From contig JAKCWW010000503.1 of the NCBI GenBank assembly GCA_026260175.1, forward strand, positions 42,135-106,134: a stretch of 64,000 bases of DNA, given 5' to 3'. Position numbers and translations under genes: made by a program. The stretch is from Reticulitermes lucifugus (lineage: Eukaryota > Arthropoda > Insecta > Blattodea > Rhinotermitidae). Of this stretch, positions 1 through 13,629 are shown piece after piece. A model generated the notes under the pieces. It had not been told where the DNA came from. It saw only the letters and a program-made list of their open reading frames with translations, and did no database searches. Positions within the stretch are counted from its first letter, which is position 1, and each line of letters opens with the position of its first letter.

Positions 1-219
1 TCTGAATTACCATTAAAATTTGACTTTATGATGCCTATGCAAGACGTATCAACAAAATAGGAGTTATAAGGTAAAGGTAAAATTGTCTCTCTGATGTGTG
101 TAACGATTTGAAGGTGATGAATGTGAGTAATTGGACAGAACTGGCGCTGAACAGGAAGGCTTTGAATGGCCTGTTTCAGAAAGCCAAAACCCACAAAGAT
201 TGTCAAGCTAATGCAAAAA

Positions 220-400
220 AGAATAAAATTGTCTCTGTGCTCAAAACAGTAAGCTGTAAAGATGTGTGAGGGAGTGGAAGTACAATCCACGCGTTCTTAC
301 CCTCGACACTAGGTGAAAGTGCGTTGTCAGCTTCACGCCCTGTTCGCCTTATGCCGCGTGAAGGTGACGTAAATACCCACAGGTACCCACGGGATAGCAG
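220..400 (-). repeat. SINE1 fragment (3' part)
   Basis: Read on the minus strand this has the order seen in the 3' half of the other SINE1 copies: a GGGTACC block, a G+C-rich block ending in GGGCGTGAAGCTGAC, a CCATCTAGTGCCGAGG-like block (here CACCTAGTGTCGAGGG), a 'GAGTGGA..TACCTCCACTCCC'-like block, and a short A/T-rich end. The tRNA-like 5' head is missing. The two overlapping open frames of 76 and 100 codons here are shadows of the repeat. Confidence 0.6.
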
Positions 401-2190
401 TTTGCAAATTCCTTCGTGTTTTGCACGCTCGTATGTCTGCATGTTCACACGTCCGTACACAATATTCCTTCGTTCTGCAGTGACGGACTGTACGAAAATA
501 GACATTGCTGCCGTGCTGTCATGGTCAAAACTCCGAGGTAAACAGAAACACTGATCGGTTTAAAGCCAAGAATGTTTCACGTATAAGGGAATGGAAGGCA
601 GGGCACACCAAATTGTAAATTGAATATCAACATATACTGCAGTCAAATACTCGTACATCGTCACACCACATAGCTATTCTGCTGAATGTTTCAGCACGGC
701 TGTAACATCCTCAGCGAGAGTGAGAAGTCACTTGGTAAAATCCATTAACTTGTAAAACATTACTGATAACAAAATGTTCAGGATTAATTGAAACATTGCA
801 GTGGAATGAAAGATGTGGACCTATAAAATGTCGATGTAAATATTATCATCAGAGATTTGTATTTTCTACAGGGTACAATAGATATACTGGATATACATTG
901 ATCTATATGCTTTAATATTTTAATTAATCCTGAAAGCTTAATATTTATACTATCTTTAAGTTAATGATGTGCAGTAAGTGGCTGCAGACCGTACGGCCGT
1001 ATGGAAACAAGTAGCGACACGACATAGGTGCATATAGGATACTGATGTGTTTGACCGAAATGTATACCGATACGCATAGATGCAACATAATAAATCATTT
1101 AGCTGCAGCATTACGTCTAGTTATTATAAATATTAGTGCCCTCTTTCTCACGGTCGTCCTTAAATATAAGTAAAAATTAGCATGGTAAGTAGTATTAAAA
1201 TTAATGACCGCATTTTTTCCTAACGAGTTTGAAATTCCTATTAATCAGAATCAAGTATCATTCTTTCTCTCAAATTAAATATTCACATATTTTTATTCAC
1301 AGCGTGCAAATAAACCTGTGTACTTTTGTGTCGTTTTAACACTATAGAGGTTAACAGAAATCTTGCAAAGGACTGTACCAAGTTTGGATAGGTCCTTAGT
1401 GAACTTGTTCCACTGGGAAAATAATCAACACTGGATAAATCTCAGAGTTCCTTGCCGATAATAGAAGGCAGTGACGATTTGAGTCGAGAGTGTAGAGCGG
1501 ATAACAAACAAAAGACGAAAACGTAGCAGCGTCTCCCCCTTCTCTGTCCTACTGCTGTGTAAAGATACTTGAAGAATGAAGTGAAGTAGGTGCTGTTTGG
1601 CCTTTATACACTTCAACATCAATATTGAAAATGATTAGTACGTTTTCTGGGAGTAGATCAAAAACGCTTTAAAACACATGACACTGATAGGTATTAAATG
1701 AGGAGGTACTTAAAGGCACCTAAATAGCTTAAAAATGCTCCTTTAAGTTTTGCGGCCTAGTTAATTACAGTGTGCTTAGTGATAATGGTAATTCTGATGT
1801 GGCACGTAGATTACAATACAAAGAAAGTACACCTACATACAAGGAAAATGAACATGTTTCTGTGCCTCGAGAGGGATTTGATACCACGATTGCAATGTTC
1901 CAGCTATAGTTGATAAGAGTATGCCTCAAACAGCGCGGCTATTATGGCCGGATATCATCCTTCTCAAACCTAAAAATTTTCCGTAATAATTATTATTATC
2001 TTACGTCGTATACGTACCTTGTGCCCCATTTCTTGAAGAAAAGTAGCAGGTACACTCCCGAGTCCCGTCACAGAGTGAAGGATTTTCTTCCACCAGTATC
2101 TCTATTCTCACAATTCCTTTCTCCTACTAGTTTCCCATGTGTCTTTTTAAAGGCACAATCAATTTCTAAGATTATATAGCGTCGGAACAG
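401..2190. other. AT-rich intergenic DNA, no recognised feature
   Basis: No open frame looks coding, and I recognise no repeat family or RNA gene. Frames of 65 and 89 codons at 1425-1622 (minus) and 1910-2179 (plus) lack domains or a plausible signal. Confidence 0.5.
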
Positions 2191-2204
2191 AAGCATAAAT
2201 GAAA

Positions 2205-2320
2205 ATGGCTCATTGGTTTAATCATACTGACAAAGAAAAACCAAGGTACTCGGATAAACAACTGTCCCAGGGCCACTTTGCCCACAATAAATCCCATGTG
2301 GATTTGTCTGAGATGTTTTT
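2205..2320 (-). repeat. SINE3 fragment (body)
   Basis: The stretch from CTCATTGGTTTAATCATACTG to CCCATGTGGATTTG aligns by eye with the body of the copies at 10640, 32265 and 48276 (pattern GAGCATTGGTGGAATCATAC, then ACTGTCCCAG, then CACAAATC). The tRNA-like head is absent. The 87-codon frame beginning at 2199 runs through this repeat and is probably not a gene. Confidence 0.6.
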
Positions 2321-2329
2321 CTATCAGCA

Positions 2330-5300
2330 AATCTTGTTCTCTTTAGGACACGTGTCTCTTTTACTGTTTGATTTTAATTCTGTGTTTGTTCATTTGTTTT
2401 TGTATTTCTGTTTCAGCAGTACATGTTCATATTTTGTCTTACTGCTGTTAGTCACTTTATAAGTTAACGTAAATGAAGCGAGTCACTTCAGTGTTATGTT
2501 CTGAACTGCAACAGAATTCATAACTTCATAATTTAATGAAAGGCTTTAAATTTGTTTTGTTTTTTAAGCATAAGGTAAGATCTACTTCGATGCCAGTCAC
2601 AGAAGACAATCAGGACAGGATCAAGAGATGTTATATTTTATTAATTACGATCACAGATCACAATATGAGATAGAAATAACCATAATAATAATATTAATAA
2701 TCAATAACTTCATGGAATAAACCATTTAGCCCATTCCGAATCCAGGATAAAACTGGACCTTCCAGCACTTTTCGGTCTTCCTAGGAATAACCATAAGACA
2801 AGATTTAAATGTTTTAAATGTCCAATGAACATGAACGTTTCGAAATTGGCAGAATTTTTCTTTTACAAAATGTAATTGGTGTAAGAATACAGTTCCGCTT
2901 TCATGATGTACGTTAGATATTTATAAAGGATCAAATTTGGTCAATTGTGTAAAACCACTCTAGTCATTATGGACTAATGAGCCCTCATTTTAACATACAG
3001 ACACACACACAGTACTCAGTGGTTCCAAAACTGTAGGTCGCGGATAATCTGGGAGCTGAGGAGAATTATATCAATATAGGTTACAACAATTTCTATGGAC
3101 TGACTAAATAATAGGCCAATGTCTCGTAAACAAACTAATAACTTTATAATATTTATATGTGATGTGAAGAAAAAATATGAATCTATCTACCGCAGTTTTC
3201 GATTCCTGTTTTTCATTAGGTACTCTGTCAATTTTCGGAGCCTAAAATTAGACCCACGAAGATTAGCAAGTGGGGATCGGTGATTTTTTTTAAGTTAAAA
3301 GTGAGTCATCATGTTCGAAAGTCTTGGGAACCACTGATCTACATTTTAATATGTGGTACATGGGGAGAGGTTGTAATGAATCCGCATTTGGCATATGTCA
3401 GTTTTCTCACAACTACGCAACAATACGAAGAAAACTCCGTAACATCTGCGCGCGCACACAAACACAAAATATTTTACGGTACACTGAGCGATATGTCGAA
3501 ACACATTCTGCCAATCACAGTGACCACATGAGCACGTTGCATTTTAAAACTCGAATATGGAGAACAAGGGTTTAAATCACATGAAGGCATTAATATATCC
3601 TCGAATTTCTGAATTGTCTTGCCCCGCCTATGCGCCATGCGATGGGCGGAATCTTTCCAAAGACTCCTAGTGAATGTCAAGCTCTGTGCCTTTTCGCGCT
3701 TACTTTTGAACCGTTACAGACTAATGGGCCTTAATAAAAGAAAATAAACTACATTACTTAAACATTTGCCTGAACTGAGCGTGTGGTCTTTTTTGAGTAA
3801 TCATATCCAGTTTATGGAGGTTTTTGTTATGGAAATAAAATTATCATCACAATTATCATAAAATCGCGTACGATTCACCAGAATATCGATTTTCAGATCC
3901 TAATCATTTACTGACGGTTTTGTTATTACACTCTGAACAAAATTTTTGTCTATAAATTCAAATTTTGAAGTTAGTTACTCTAAACTCGTAATTGCATCAG
4001 TAGGTTACCAGTTGTTGAATGAAGCCAAGAAATAGTGATTTCATTGTAACACAGACTTGCAGATAAAACAAAATTATGTAATTATTTTGTTTACTTTCAA
4101 TGTGATTATAACTTGCTATAGTTTTCATAAAGAGTCCGAGAGATATGAAATGGTGCAGGAGATGGAGAGAGATGGTATATAGGATTCAGAGGACCACACT
4201 TTATGTTCAGATAATTGCTCACGATCCGTGACAAAAGCAATTCAGAGTATGTACGGATGGACTACCATAGATAAACCAACCAACCAGCACACTATGTTAG
4301 AGGAAGACAGAGCCACATAACCCTACAGGCATAGCTATTAAAATGGCGGACATATATTGGTGGAGCCAAGCATTATAACACACTGCAGCAAAGCTATAGT
4401 CGATGCAAAAGCATCCAGGGCAATTCCACCCTACCAACAATTCCCCTTCCCCCCAACTTACCCATTATCACCTGAGTTATTGCAATAGTGCCGACAGCAT
4501 TATTCCTGAACTCTCCCACCCTCATTTCCTACCCCCCCCCTGGCAATACCCCCACTTTCATCTACCGAAATGCTTTTATCCCAGCCTGAACTTTATCTAT
4601 TGTGATTAAATGTGTAGGTACTGGGATTACTGGTTGGCAGCAATGACGAGAGTCACAACGAGAGTGGGGGAAGGTAAAATGCACCGCGTTTAACTCAGTT
4701 TGGCTGAAAAAACCCCGACGTTTCGAGGCAAAGAATAATACAAATTTGGGTTCTAGCACTGAGTTGTCATTAGATATAACTTACAATAAAATTTCACTAA
4801 GTAGGATATTTGTATGCAGCCTTTATGTTCGATGTACTGTTAGCAGAACTCGAGTGCTTATTTAATTACAATCAATAGAGTAAATGCTTTATTACTATTC
4901 TATTTCTTTCTTTGTCTTTACTACCATAAATATTTATATGTGTCAACTTATCATGTAAAATCTGTTTAACTTATTTGATTAGGAGGCCTTAAAACTGATA
5001 CGTGTAGACAGCAACACGTACACGGCACGACCACTAAGTTCCTTGGCAAAGAGATAATCCAGTTACATTAACAACATTGGTGACAATAAAAAACGCCGGG
5101 GACAGTAAAATAACTACAGGAGAAAGGAGATAGCCTTGACAAAGTAGCTTCAACGTAATTTGACTAAAATCTGACCTCGATTTGTAACTCCTCTCACTTT
5201 TCGAGGATGGGGTATTCGATTACAAAGTGATTTACTTTAACATGTTTTGTACTTGCGTTCCTAAAATGCGGAAGAAGTAAATATTTCCTACATAACACCA

Positions 5301-7070
5301 AACGCTCCTTTAGTTAATTTATGTTCGACAAACCTCATTATTTAACCACTTAAAGCCCAGTGGTTGCTATATGCACCACCATTTCTATCACAACTATTCA
5401 TTTTGTCTGCATAGTATTTATGTGATGCTTGTGACTTGTAAGAAACAGCGACTGCGTTTACAGTCTATAGTCGAATTTATTAAAGAAAATAGAATGTTCA
5501 GTTACTATTTTAATAATTTTCGGAATTAATAAATCAATTAAATAATGTAGATACGTACATACTTATATAGCTTTAATGATTTACATAAAAGTATGAACAT
5601 TTTCTTATTATAAAAACAAATAGATGTGTTTTGTGTAAACAGTTACTGACAACGCCAGCAATTTTGACAAGACTGCGGTGTCTCAGATCAATCATGAGTG
5701 CAGCATGAATATTACTGATGCGTTACGCATGTTGCTCTACAGCATTTTCTCTCAGGCCATATATGGATGGCAGCGCCATCAACTTGTCTTGCTACTTGTG
5801 CACTGCCGCGCTCTGTGACGGCGATGTAGTGCACTTTCCTCATAAACTATGACGTAGCTGATAAAAGTGTGGACTGACATGGGTGTGCAGATTGCTTTAA
5901 AACATATCCCAGAACCATTAAGACCAACATATCGTCGGTCCACTTAGTAAGTGCAACATAAATCACTTGTCACTGCAAAACGAATCATGCAGTGCTGTAC
6001 TTACTGTGGATATAACGCAGGCTATAGGAACTACAGCACACAATAGGAGCAGCTCTTTTTAAATCCTTGTTTCATTTCATAGTTAAATGACTATGAATCA
6101 CTTGATCAACCTCATATGCATAAATTAAAGCAGCTCTCCTCCTTCTAATTCAATAATATTCCCTTAAATTCCATGTTAAGCTCTAACTTCTTCGAATGTT
6201 TAAAACATATTCTTAATTATATGTACAGTATGCCGTGGGATAACAGTAAGGAATTTTGCATTTTGCCAAGCAGTCGATTTGTGTTTCCGATTGTTCTCAG
6301 AACAAAGAGTAACTCTTTACATAAACAGCATTATCTCATCATTCTTCATAACGGAGACGTAATTTGTTCTCATTGAGGTAGGAACTGAATTTATCTCTAT
6401 ACATTTTGGAGGGCAAGCAGGCGATCTTGGGAACCTTCAAATAAAAGAGTGTTCTTTCAAATGTCGAGGAGCATTGGACACAAGAATGCCGTCACACTGT
6501 TGTCAGTCTTCAAAGAGTTAATAGCGTGTGTCTCAGAATAGTAGAAAAGTATACCAATGAAGCGTTACGAAATGTAATTATATCGATTAGATTCAATACA
6601 TTCCACTTCATTACGCACAGAAAATCCTTCGCGTATTTTATACTATGTTGAACTAACATCCTGCCTCTGTGTGGTAGGCGACGCACAATGAGCAAACACA
6701 CTTACGTTTCAAATTTCTTGAGAAAGGTACGCAAACCAAATTGTCCCAAAATTTCTACGTTTCGAATACTTCCTATAATGAAAAGAGCGTGCTTATTAGT
6801 GTCTAACAGCAAAACGCTGTAGCAGCAATAAACAGTACAACAGGAATATGGTGACATAATTATCAATCACGACCTTAATTTAGTACCCCTTAAAAAACGC
6901 CAAAATTAAAGCCTCAATAAATGCAGTAAATGAAAGAATAATGTGGCCCATTGTAAAAAAAAACATGGGGCAGTGAACTGAATAAATAGCATGAACAGTA
7001 GGTTAACTGAAGAATTTTCAGTTGGACATATCTTTCTATTCATGGTTGACTCCGGACCACAAGTTATGGC
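2330..7070. other. Intergenic DNA; possible old retroelement remnants
   Basis: Mostly AT-rich and unrecognised. A CA-rich run lies near 3000. The part around 4130-4260 (AAATGGTGCAGGAGATGGAG..) could be an old LINE 3' remnant, but no diagnostic peptide is visible. 4400-4560 is C-rich on the plus strand, with a C9 run near 4533. 5640-6060 is less AT-rich than its surroundings without any open frame. No gene is supported. Confidence 0.4.
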
Positions 7071-7074
7071 ATTA

Positions 7075-7235
7075 CCTATAAAAGGTAAAGCTATCCCTAT
7101 ACAGGCCTCTAGGGTTCCAGGAGGTTAAGGCTCCCGGATCTCCAGACAATCGGCACATGAAGGTGACAAGGTTGTCAGCCCTATGTACCGGCCACCTTTA
7201 CCCCCCACGAAATATTCGTGGTACTCAGTAGTAAG
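7075..7235 (-). repeat. SINE1-related variant, 3' part
   Basis: The block TAGGGTTCCAGGAG..GGCTCCC..CAGACAATCGGCACATGAAGG also occurs at 57720-57850 in the same orientation. Read on the minus strand it runs GGGGGTAAAGGTGGCCGG..GGCTGAC, like the middle of SINE1, then a different central part, then ends in ..TTTACCTTTT as SINE1 does. I take it as a subfamily sharing the SINE1 ends. Confidence 0.5.
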
Positions 7236-7639
7236 TAATATTAAGGACAGTAGTAAGAAACGACTTGCTTTAAACAAAGTCATGTAGCAAGAGCTGCAAT
7301 ATAATAGCACTGTAGAAGAATCGGAAATGTTGTCGTCCTCTTTGGTATCTAAAAGCAAGATTATAAAACACAGAAAGTATACCTTTGCGTGTATTTTAGA
7401 TAGGTGTGAAATTTGGTCTCTCACATTAAGAGAAGAATAGAAACTGGGAGTGTACAAGAACAAGGTGCTGAAGAGAATACTTTGACCCAAGAGTGGTGTG
7501 GGGGAGAAGGACGGGGAAAACTGTCTAATGACGAGCTTCATCGTCTGTAGACTTCGCCAGATATTAGTAGGATTAACGAATCAAGGAGGACGGGTTAAAA
7601 GGGGCATGTGGCGTGCATGTGGGAAAAATACATGCATGC

Positions 7640-7850
7640 TGGAACTGGGTCAAAAAACTGGAGGAAAGAGACGGCCTTGAAGAACTAGGCGTCGATGGCA
7701 GGCTACTAAATGGATCTTAAAAAAAAGAGGATGGATGAGTGTACATTGGATTAGTCTGGGTCAGTATAGGGAAAAATGGCGGGATCTCATGAACATGTAA
7801 AAAAACTTCGAGTTCAATAAAACCCCGGGAATTTCTTGAATAACTAAGAC
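7640..7850 (+). repeat. Degraded dispersed repeat (retroelement 3' end)
   Basis: On the plus strand a broken frame reads LEELGVDGRLLNGS, a stop, KKRGWMSVHWISLGQYREKW and DLMNM, followed by a non-coding tail with TTCGAGTTCAATAAAACCCC and GGGAATTTCTTGAATAACTAAG. I remember this peptide pattern from the 3' part of insect dispersed repeats. The frame carries a stop, so it is a relic. The host family is not certain. Confidence 0.45.
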
Positions 7851-8304
7851 ACTATCAGCTTCCAAATAGGGACTTTCTCAATGGAGTTACAGTACATCAG
7901 GACACATTCACTCTTTGTCGATTTTATGAATCTTCGCATGGCGACGCCCACTAAACAAGGGGTATTGTGAGTAAACACATAACACTGCTAAGGACTATTG
8001 GACTAAAGTAAATTCTCGAAATAAGTATATGAAACTACTTGATACTGAAGTGACTTGTAACGTCGGAGGTAGAAATACGACATGAACTTCAAAGAACGTG
8101 TTGTTGCAGAAGCAATGTACTACCCTTTCTTTTGCATTCAATTTTTAATTAAAACGTCTGGAACTGTTTTCATACTACTGTTAACACAAAGTGTTTCAAA
8201 ACTGTGAACAGACAATCATGAGTCTTCTTGTACTGCTTTGTAACACAGACGTTATTTGTCACATTATCGCTCTTTACAAAACATGTTTCCCCTTCCTGTA
8301 AAGT

Positions 8305-8330
8305 TCTCTCTCTCTCTCTCTCTCTCTCTC
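8305..8330. repeat. (CT)n microsatellite
   Basis: About 13 uninterrupted CT units; seen directly. Confidence 0.95.
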
Positions 8331-8742
8331 ATATCACTGCCTATATTGGCAACCCACTTCTCTTTTTATGGCCCACTACAGAACTTATTATGAACACGCT
8401 TTTACACCGTATACTCGTATATGACCTTGCGTTAACACGTGAATACTCACGCACAAGATACATAAAATAAATCCCCTTTCTCTTTCTTAAGAATCCTAGA
8501 CTTTTGACATGTATATTTTATAACACCTTGTCCTTGTATTTTACTAATATAAATGGAAACTTACTGACCTATGGTAGGAAAAGCGTAGGGGCACTGCATT
8601 TGGCCTTTACTCGATAAGTATCCGTTTCCAATCTCGGCATAGCAACTTCATACGCTCTTAGAGAAGTGTAGAGGGTCTCACCATAACTTTTAAAAGGATT
8701 TAGGTATAGGCCTGTAATAGACAAAACCACCCGAATTATCGT

Positions 8743-8935
8743 TCATTATCATTCTCATATCCCGTTACGTGTCATTCTCGTAACCATCTCCATACCGTCT
8801 TTCCGTCTCGTGCGATAACCTTATATCTCACGCGATATCTTCGTATATCGATATCATCTCATTCGGTGTTATTCTCAGATCTCATTTGATATCATCCTCA
8901 TATCTCATACGATATAATCTTCATATCTTTTTCGT
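8743..8935. repeat. Diverged minisatellite, unit about 20-23 bp
   Basis: The stretch is a run of imperfect units of the type CATCCTCATATCTCATACGA followed by TAT. Variants include TCATTCTCATATCCCGTTAC, CTTATATCTCACGCGATATC and TCTCAGATCTCATTTGATAT. Unit length drifts and the copies have diverged, so it is an old array. No open frame spans it. Confidence 0.6.
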
Positions 8936-9225
8936 TACTACGCAGTTTCTCTAGTAGATGATGTGTCAATATATGAATCTTCTGTGAGATGTATACAGAC
9001 GATGACAGATGTCAGGTTTGTTATAAAGGGAGAACTGGTAAAGCTTCGTTAGATTTGTGGCAGAATCCCATCATTAGTTGGTCGACAGAGAGAGACTAAA
9101 ATACTGCCGTGCATAAATGAAGAATGCAGATTTGGACCAAGCCTTCTGGCCAAAAAAAAATGCCTCTCAGTCTCAACAAATACAAGCAGTGTTGATAATG
9201 ATGAATGAATACATGAATGATATAA

Positions 9226-9272
9226 ACAAATAAATAAATATTTATATAAATAAATATTTATATAAATAAATT
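9226..9272. repeat. AT-only tandem repeat, 16-bp unit
   Basis: The unit TAAATAAATATTTATA is repeated about 2.7 times and each unit is itself nearly palindromic. It is preceded by GAATGAAT-type simple sequence. Confidence 0.85.
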
Positions 9273-10136
9273 TAAATCTCTAATGATACCTAAGAACATT
9301 ATATGGATAAAAATAGAGGGTAAATCGCAGACGTTTCTAAGGAGATGAGGATTTAGAGAGGCTGTTTTTTTTTCTGGGTTGTGGCAGGTATTCTCGGAAG
9401 TAGTTACTACCGTATCGGAGGAAAACCCTTGCCTCCATATTCAGCGTGTTACTTTTACCAAGCAGTTAGTTACAACACTAAAACTGCAGGCAGACATTCC
9501 CTCTGAAACTTTGGTAAAATCCAGCGAGATTAACTTACACGGTACCATATACCAGATAGTAATATAAGAAATAAACCATTTTTCCTCAGCTTTGCACAAG
9601 GCTATGAACGAGATGGAGTCGGATTTCAATGGCAAACACTACAGAGCTACCAACATGAAGATTCACCACGTTACGCCTTACTAGGCTGAGTGACTCCCAG
9701 AAGTGTTGTGGGCGTGGCACTGGGAAGCAGAACTTTCCTGCTGAGAAAACAACTACGGCCGACCATTCGGTCGCCAATCATAATAAAACGTAACCTTACA
9801 ACGCAATCCGCAGTAAATATAATATATTTCAGTTTGTATATTAGCCTGCCATTTTATTAAAATTAATACTGCCCTCTATTAACACAGCTACGTGTTTTTG
9901 TTTTACGTGTCAATTTTTTATTAAACAGAGTTAATTCTCAGAAATATAGAATCTGAAACAAGGCCGCTACCTTGGTATCAATATTTAACATTTTAAATTT
10001 CCTTTATTTCTAACAAAAAAACTTTTATTTAATCTAACAAGACACAACATATTCTTCAAGACTAATGCCGGATGGACATATAACCTTTGAAGACTGAAGA
10101 AACAAGACAGGCAGTGCACCTATAACGTAACATAGG

Positions 10137-10638
10137 GGCGCGTTCGCGTAACCATTGTTACCGTGGAAAAGCAATAAGTATATATATGCTGAGTGTGTGT
10201 CTGTAGCCTTAGTTATCTAACATGCAAAGCGCATGCGCCGTTTTATATTGTCATGTGTAGCCTGTCGGTTTCCACCATATTTTTCCACATTATCTCATAA
10301 ACGGCACGATTTTCGGGGAAAGAAAGTTATTGAACATAAAACGAGGGTTTTGATTTTCTCTACAACTTTGGCTGAAACATTTCTCATTACAGGAAGAATT
10401 AAGCGAGGTATTATCATAAATGTAGGCCTACATAGGTCTTTACGTAAAGTACCCGTTATTCTTGTCGGAGTTTAATGAAACCTAAATTTTCTCGACAGAC
10501 TTTCGAAAAATACTCAAATATAAAAATTTATGAAAATCCGTCCAGTCTGAGCCGAGTTGTTCCATGCGGAGAGACGGACAAACAACAGAAAGACATGACG
10601 AAGCTAATAGTCGCTTTTCTCAATTTTGCGAACGCGCC
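10137..10638 (-). mobile_element. Non-autonomous DNA transposon (MITE), copy 1
   Basis: The ends are the perfect inverted 10-mer GGCGCGTTCG (10137-10146) and CGAACGCGCC (10629-10638). The 502-bp interior is collinear with the element at 21344-21841 read on the other strand; shared blocks include CCATATTTTTCCACATTATC, CATAAACGGCACGATTTTCG and CTACAACTTTGGCTGAAACA. There is no transposase and no obvious target-site duplication. Open frames such as 10233-10475 and 10528-10818 arise from the element and its neighbour, not from a gene. The superfamily cannot be assigned. Confidence 0.8.
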
Positions 10639-10639
10639 T

Positions 10640-10892
10640 AACAAGTGAAAGTTCCTTTCTATCCAAGGCTCCCCGCTTTCCCAAAGAGCATCGCTACGCC
10701 CGTTCGTCCATCCGGTAAGAGCAAGATCAGTATGGAGCATTGATAACATGATATAGTCAGGGGAAAACTCGCAGAAAAACCTGTACCAGCGCCACGTGGT
10801 CCGCCACAAAACCTTCATGTACTGACCTGGGATAGAACTGGGACCTCGGCGGTAACAGTTCGGCGACTAACCGCCTGAGCCATAGCACGGCC
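10640..10892 (-). repeat. SINE3, tRNA-derived head plus body
   Basis: On the minus strand the head reads GGCCGTGCTATGGCTCAGGC, with an A-box-like TGGCTCAGGCGG. About 40 bp on lies a B-box-like CCCAGTTCTATCCCAGG. The body has the same order as the copy at 32265-32490, ending near the block complementary to GGAGCATTGATAACATGATA. It directly abuts the MITE at 10638, suggesting insertion of one beside the other. Confidence 0.7.
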
Positions 10893-13625
10893 AATTTAAT
10901 ATGAATTTAACCAAAATTACACTAAAATATTCAGTTCGTAACGCGTAGTAAACACATTCCTTTTCTGCTACAAAAATCTGTTTTTCCGGTCCAAGGAAAT
11001 ATTATCACACTCGCTTTTCGCGGGGGTTAGGTTCCAACACCCCCCCCCCCGCGAAAAGCGTCAGTCCACGAATAATTTGCCCCCCACCCCCCAATAATAT
11101 TTTGATACATTTAGTGTTTTTTGCTTTGCAGAAACACTGTGATGGGAGCTGCTTCTTTTTTCCCTTCAGCTCCTTGAACATAATGCAGTATGGCTCGAAG
11201 ACCTTTTCGAGCTGTCGAGCAGTTTTAATGCTCCAATTCATTGAAGGGTCCGAGTGATGTGTTTTTATTCTTGAGGCGACCCCGCGTATTTGCGAAACTG
11301 CGAAGTACGAACGCGCGAAAAGCGAGGGATGAGTGTAATCTCATTTTATTGTGAGAATCATACTAACACATAAATACATAATATGGGCAAAATGTATGCT
11401 TTGAAATGTGTAACCTGGTGGTACACATATTAACCACTATGTTTTTGACGTTCAAAGTTCGTGATGTGATATCAACATTGATGCAAATATAGGCCATTCC
11501 AGAACCGCGTTACGTTCGTATCGAATGACAGTGACAAAGATGACGAAGGCAGGCCTGACTCCTTCAAATACGCTACAATGTCTTTTCACTTAACAGAATA
11601 TGGAAGTAGTATACAAAAATAACGAGAGCCCTTTAATTGCATTTTCTGTGCACAAAATGTAAGGATCACAAACCGCCTCTCTCACATTCCACGTGGCGTC
11701 AAATTTTAATCCTCCTGGGCCCGCATAACTAAAGTTCCAAAGCTATGTCGCATTGCAAAGCCAGAAATTGTGGGAACGGGGGAAATATACATTCATTACA
11801 AGTTAAATCCTCCCTCTTTCTACCATCTTCCTCTCCCCTATGCTACCACTCCAAGGCAGAATCTCGAAAATCCCACTTTAAACCCTTCTGCGGATTTCTG
11901 TTTGTGTTAAAATCCTACCCTCCTCTCGCGACATATCTATATTCTAGTGCCGCTGGTTTGAAACCTGCACGTTGCTTATACAAAACCGTGGTTTTATATA
12001 ATATAAACGGCTTCATTATTAGTTTTAATCGCCGTGGAATGGCCGACTGCAATCACCCTTCCTCACCCTTAACCTCTTCCTGAATTAAATGAACCTGGAA
12101 AAAGATAACAAGGTAGGCGATAACACTTATTTGATTAATGGCGTAATAACATTACAATATGGGATCCCGCTCGGATTTTTTTACTTATCCCATACAAAGA
12201 TTTAATTAATCGATTTATAACAACGACTTCCGACGATTCATCGATATGTGTTGTATAGAACATGTAATAGTGACGTTATAAAACTTAATCCACTTAATAA
12301 AGATCAAGCAATTTGTTAATTTAACCAATGATATTCGTCCTTTAAATTCTCATCCCAGTCATGACTGCAGTGAATATTTTAAATCACAGCTCACATTTCT
12401 CTATCACAGCGTCAACAAAATGGCACATGGGGGAACGTTCAAAGCAGAACGAGTATTTTTATCTGAATATAATCCGACTTGAATTTCGTATTTATACATG
12501 ATAAGCTGTGCACTGTACGGTTGTCACCGGCTGTATTACTCATGCCCTCCAGCCATCCTGCTACTGAGATCAGTTCTGACAAGCGTTCCTGAGTTCGTAA
12601 TATAAATGTTGAAATATAATCTTAAAAAAACATATGAACCACTACCTCCCACTTCTGGACGAATTGTAATCGTAATAGTGATATAAACAGTTGAATTCTA
12701 CTTTCTAAGACCTAGAAACAAGTTAGAATTTTCATTATTGTTTTTATAAGTAAGTGCGCTAAGGATCAATGAGCTGAAAATATTTAGATGCAATAGGGAA
12801 TTTATGGATTCAAGCACGATTATCTGTAGGATATTTCTGCATATTATACAGACTGAAGTTCCTGGTTCAGCAGGTATATAAGCCAGTTTTAATTAGTTAC
12901 GATAAATCTGAAGGCCCGTCATAATTTCGTTAACTGCGGTTTTGAGGTTCATATTAAAGAGGCAGCATTGCTATTTACTGGTGATTAATGGTGTCATTTC
13001 GCACATGTAATTCCTGAGGATTGTGTCAGAAAAGTATAAATTGCATTAGTTGTTAAACTAGTCAGGTACCTCCATGCCATCCAGTAGTGTAGATGTGTAG
13101 CGCAGAACTGTCCGGTTTCTCTGCGTTACATTACCATTCGGTTTGGAGGGTTTGTCTGGAAATTAAACTGTATTTTCTTTAGTAATAAATGTTTTGGAAC
13201 ACTTTCTTCATTATCTACGTCTTGGTGAATATTGAATTCTCCTCAATTCAGAGAAGTAATTTAACCTAAGAATATATATATATATATATCACCAGCGTTA
13301 CCTTCACTCTGCAGTCGTACTTTTGCAGATAAGTGAAATTAGGCCTGTACATCTGGTACTGAGCACTTGAGAGTGACAAGATAAATGAAGGGATAAAAAT
13401 TTACACTGAAACATTAACTCTGACAAATGTTCGATTTCTTATTTTGTAACGACATATTCTTCAATTAATTAAATTTTTCACACTCACATAACAGTCTAAG
13501 ATAATTGAAGTGTGCAAACAGTAATCCGCGGACGGCTCCATCTTATTTAAGTACTTTTCGTACATTACGTATCATCCACTAATTGGTATAGCCATATGTG
13601 GCATTTAGTTAAATTGTGATTTAAA
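10893..13625. other. Intergenic DNA with homopolymer C run
   Basis: A C12 run lies at about 11039-11050, with a second C-rich cluster near 11082-11093. A 112-codon frame at 11745-12083 has no recognisable domain or supporting signals. The rest is AT-rich and unrecognised. Confidence 0.45.
13271..13289. repeat. (AT)n microsatellite
   Basis: An uninterrupted run of alternating A and T; seen directly. Confidence 0.9.
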
Positions 13626-13629
13626 CATA

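Noticed and set aside
4130-4260. Possible LINE 3' remnant
   Set aside because: No diagnostic peptide or shared block with the LINE relics elsewhere in the window.
10528-10818. 96-codon minus frame sharing peptide strings with the frame at 21216-21476
   Set aside because: The similarity comes from MITE DNA; no transposase or other domain is encoded.
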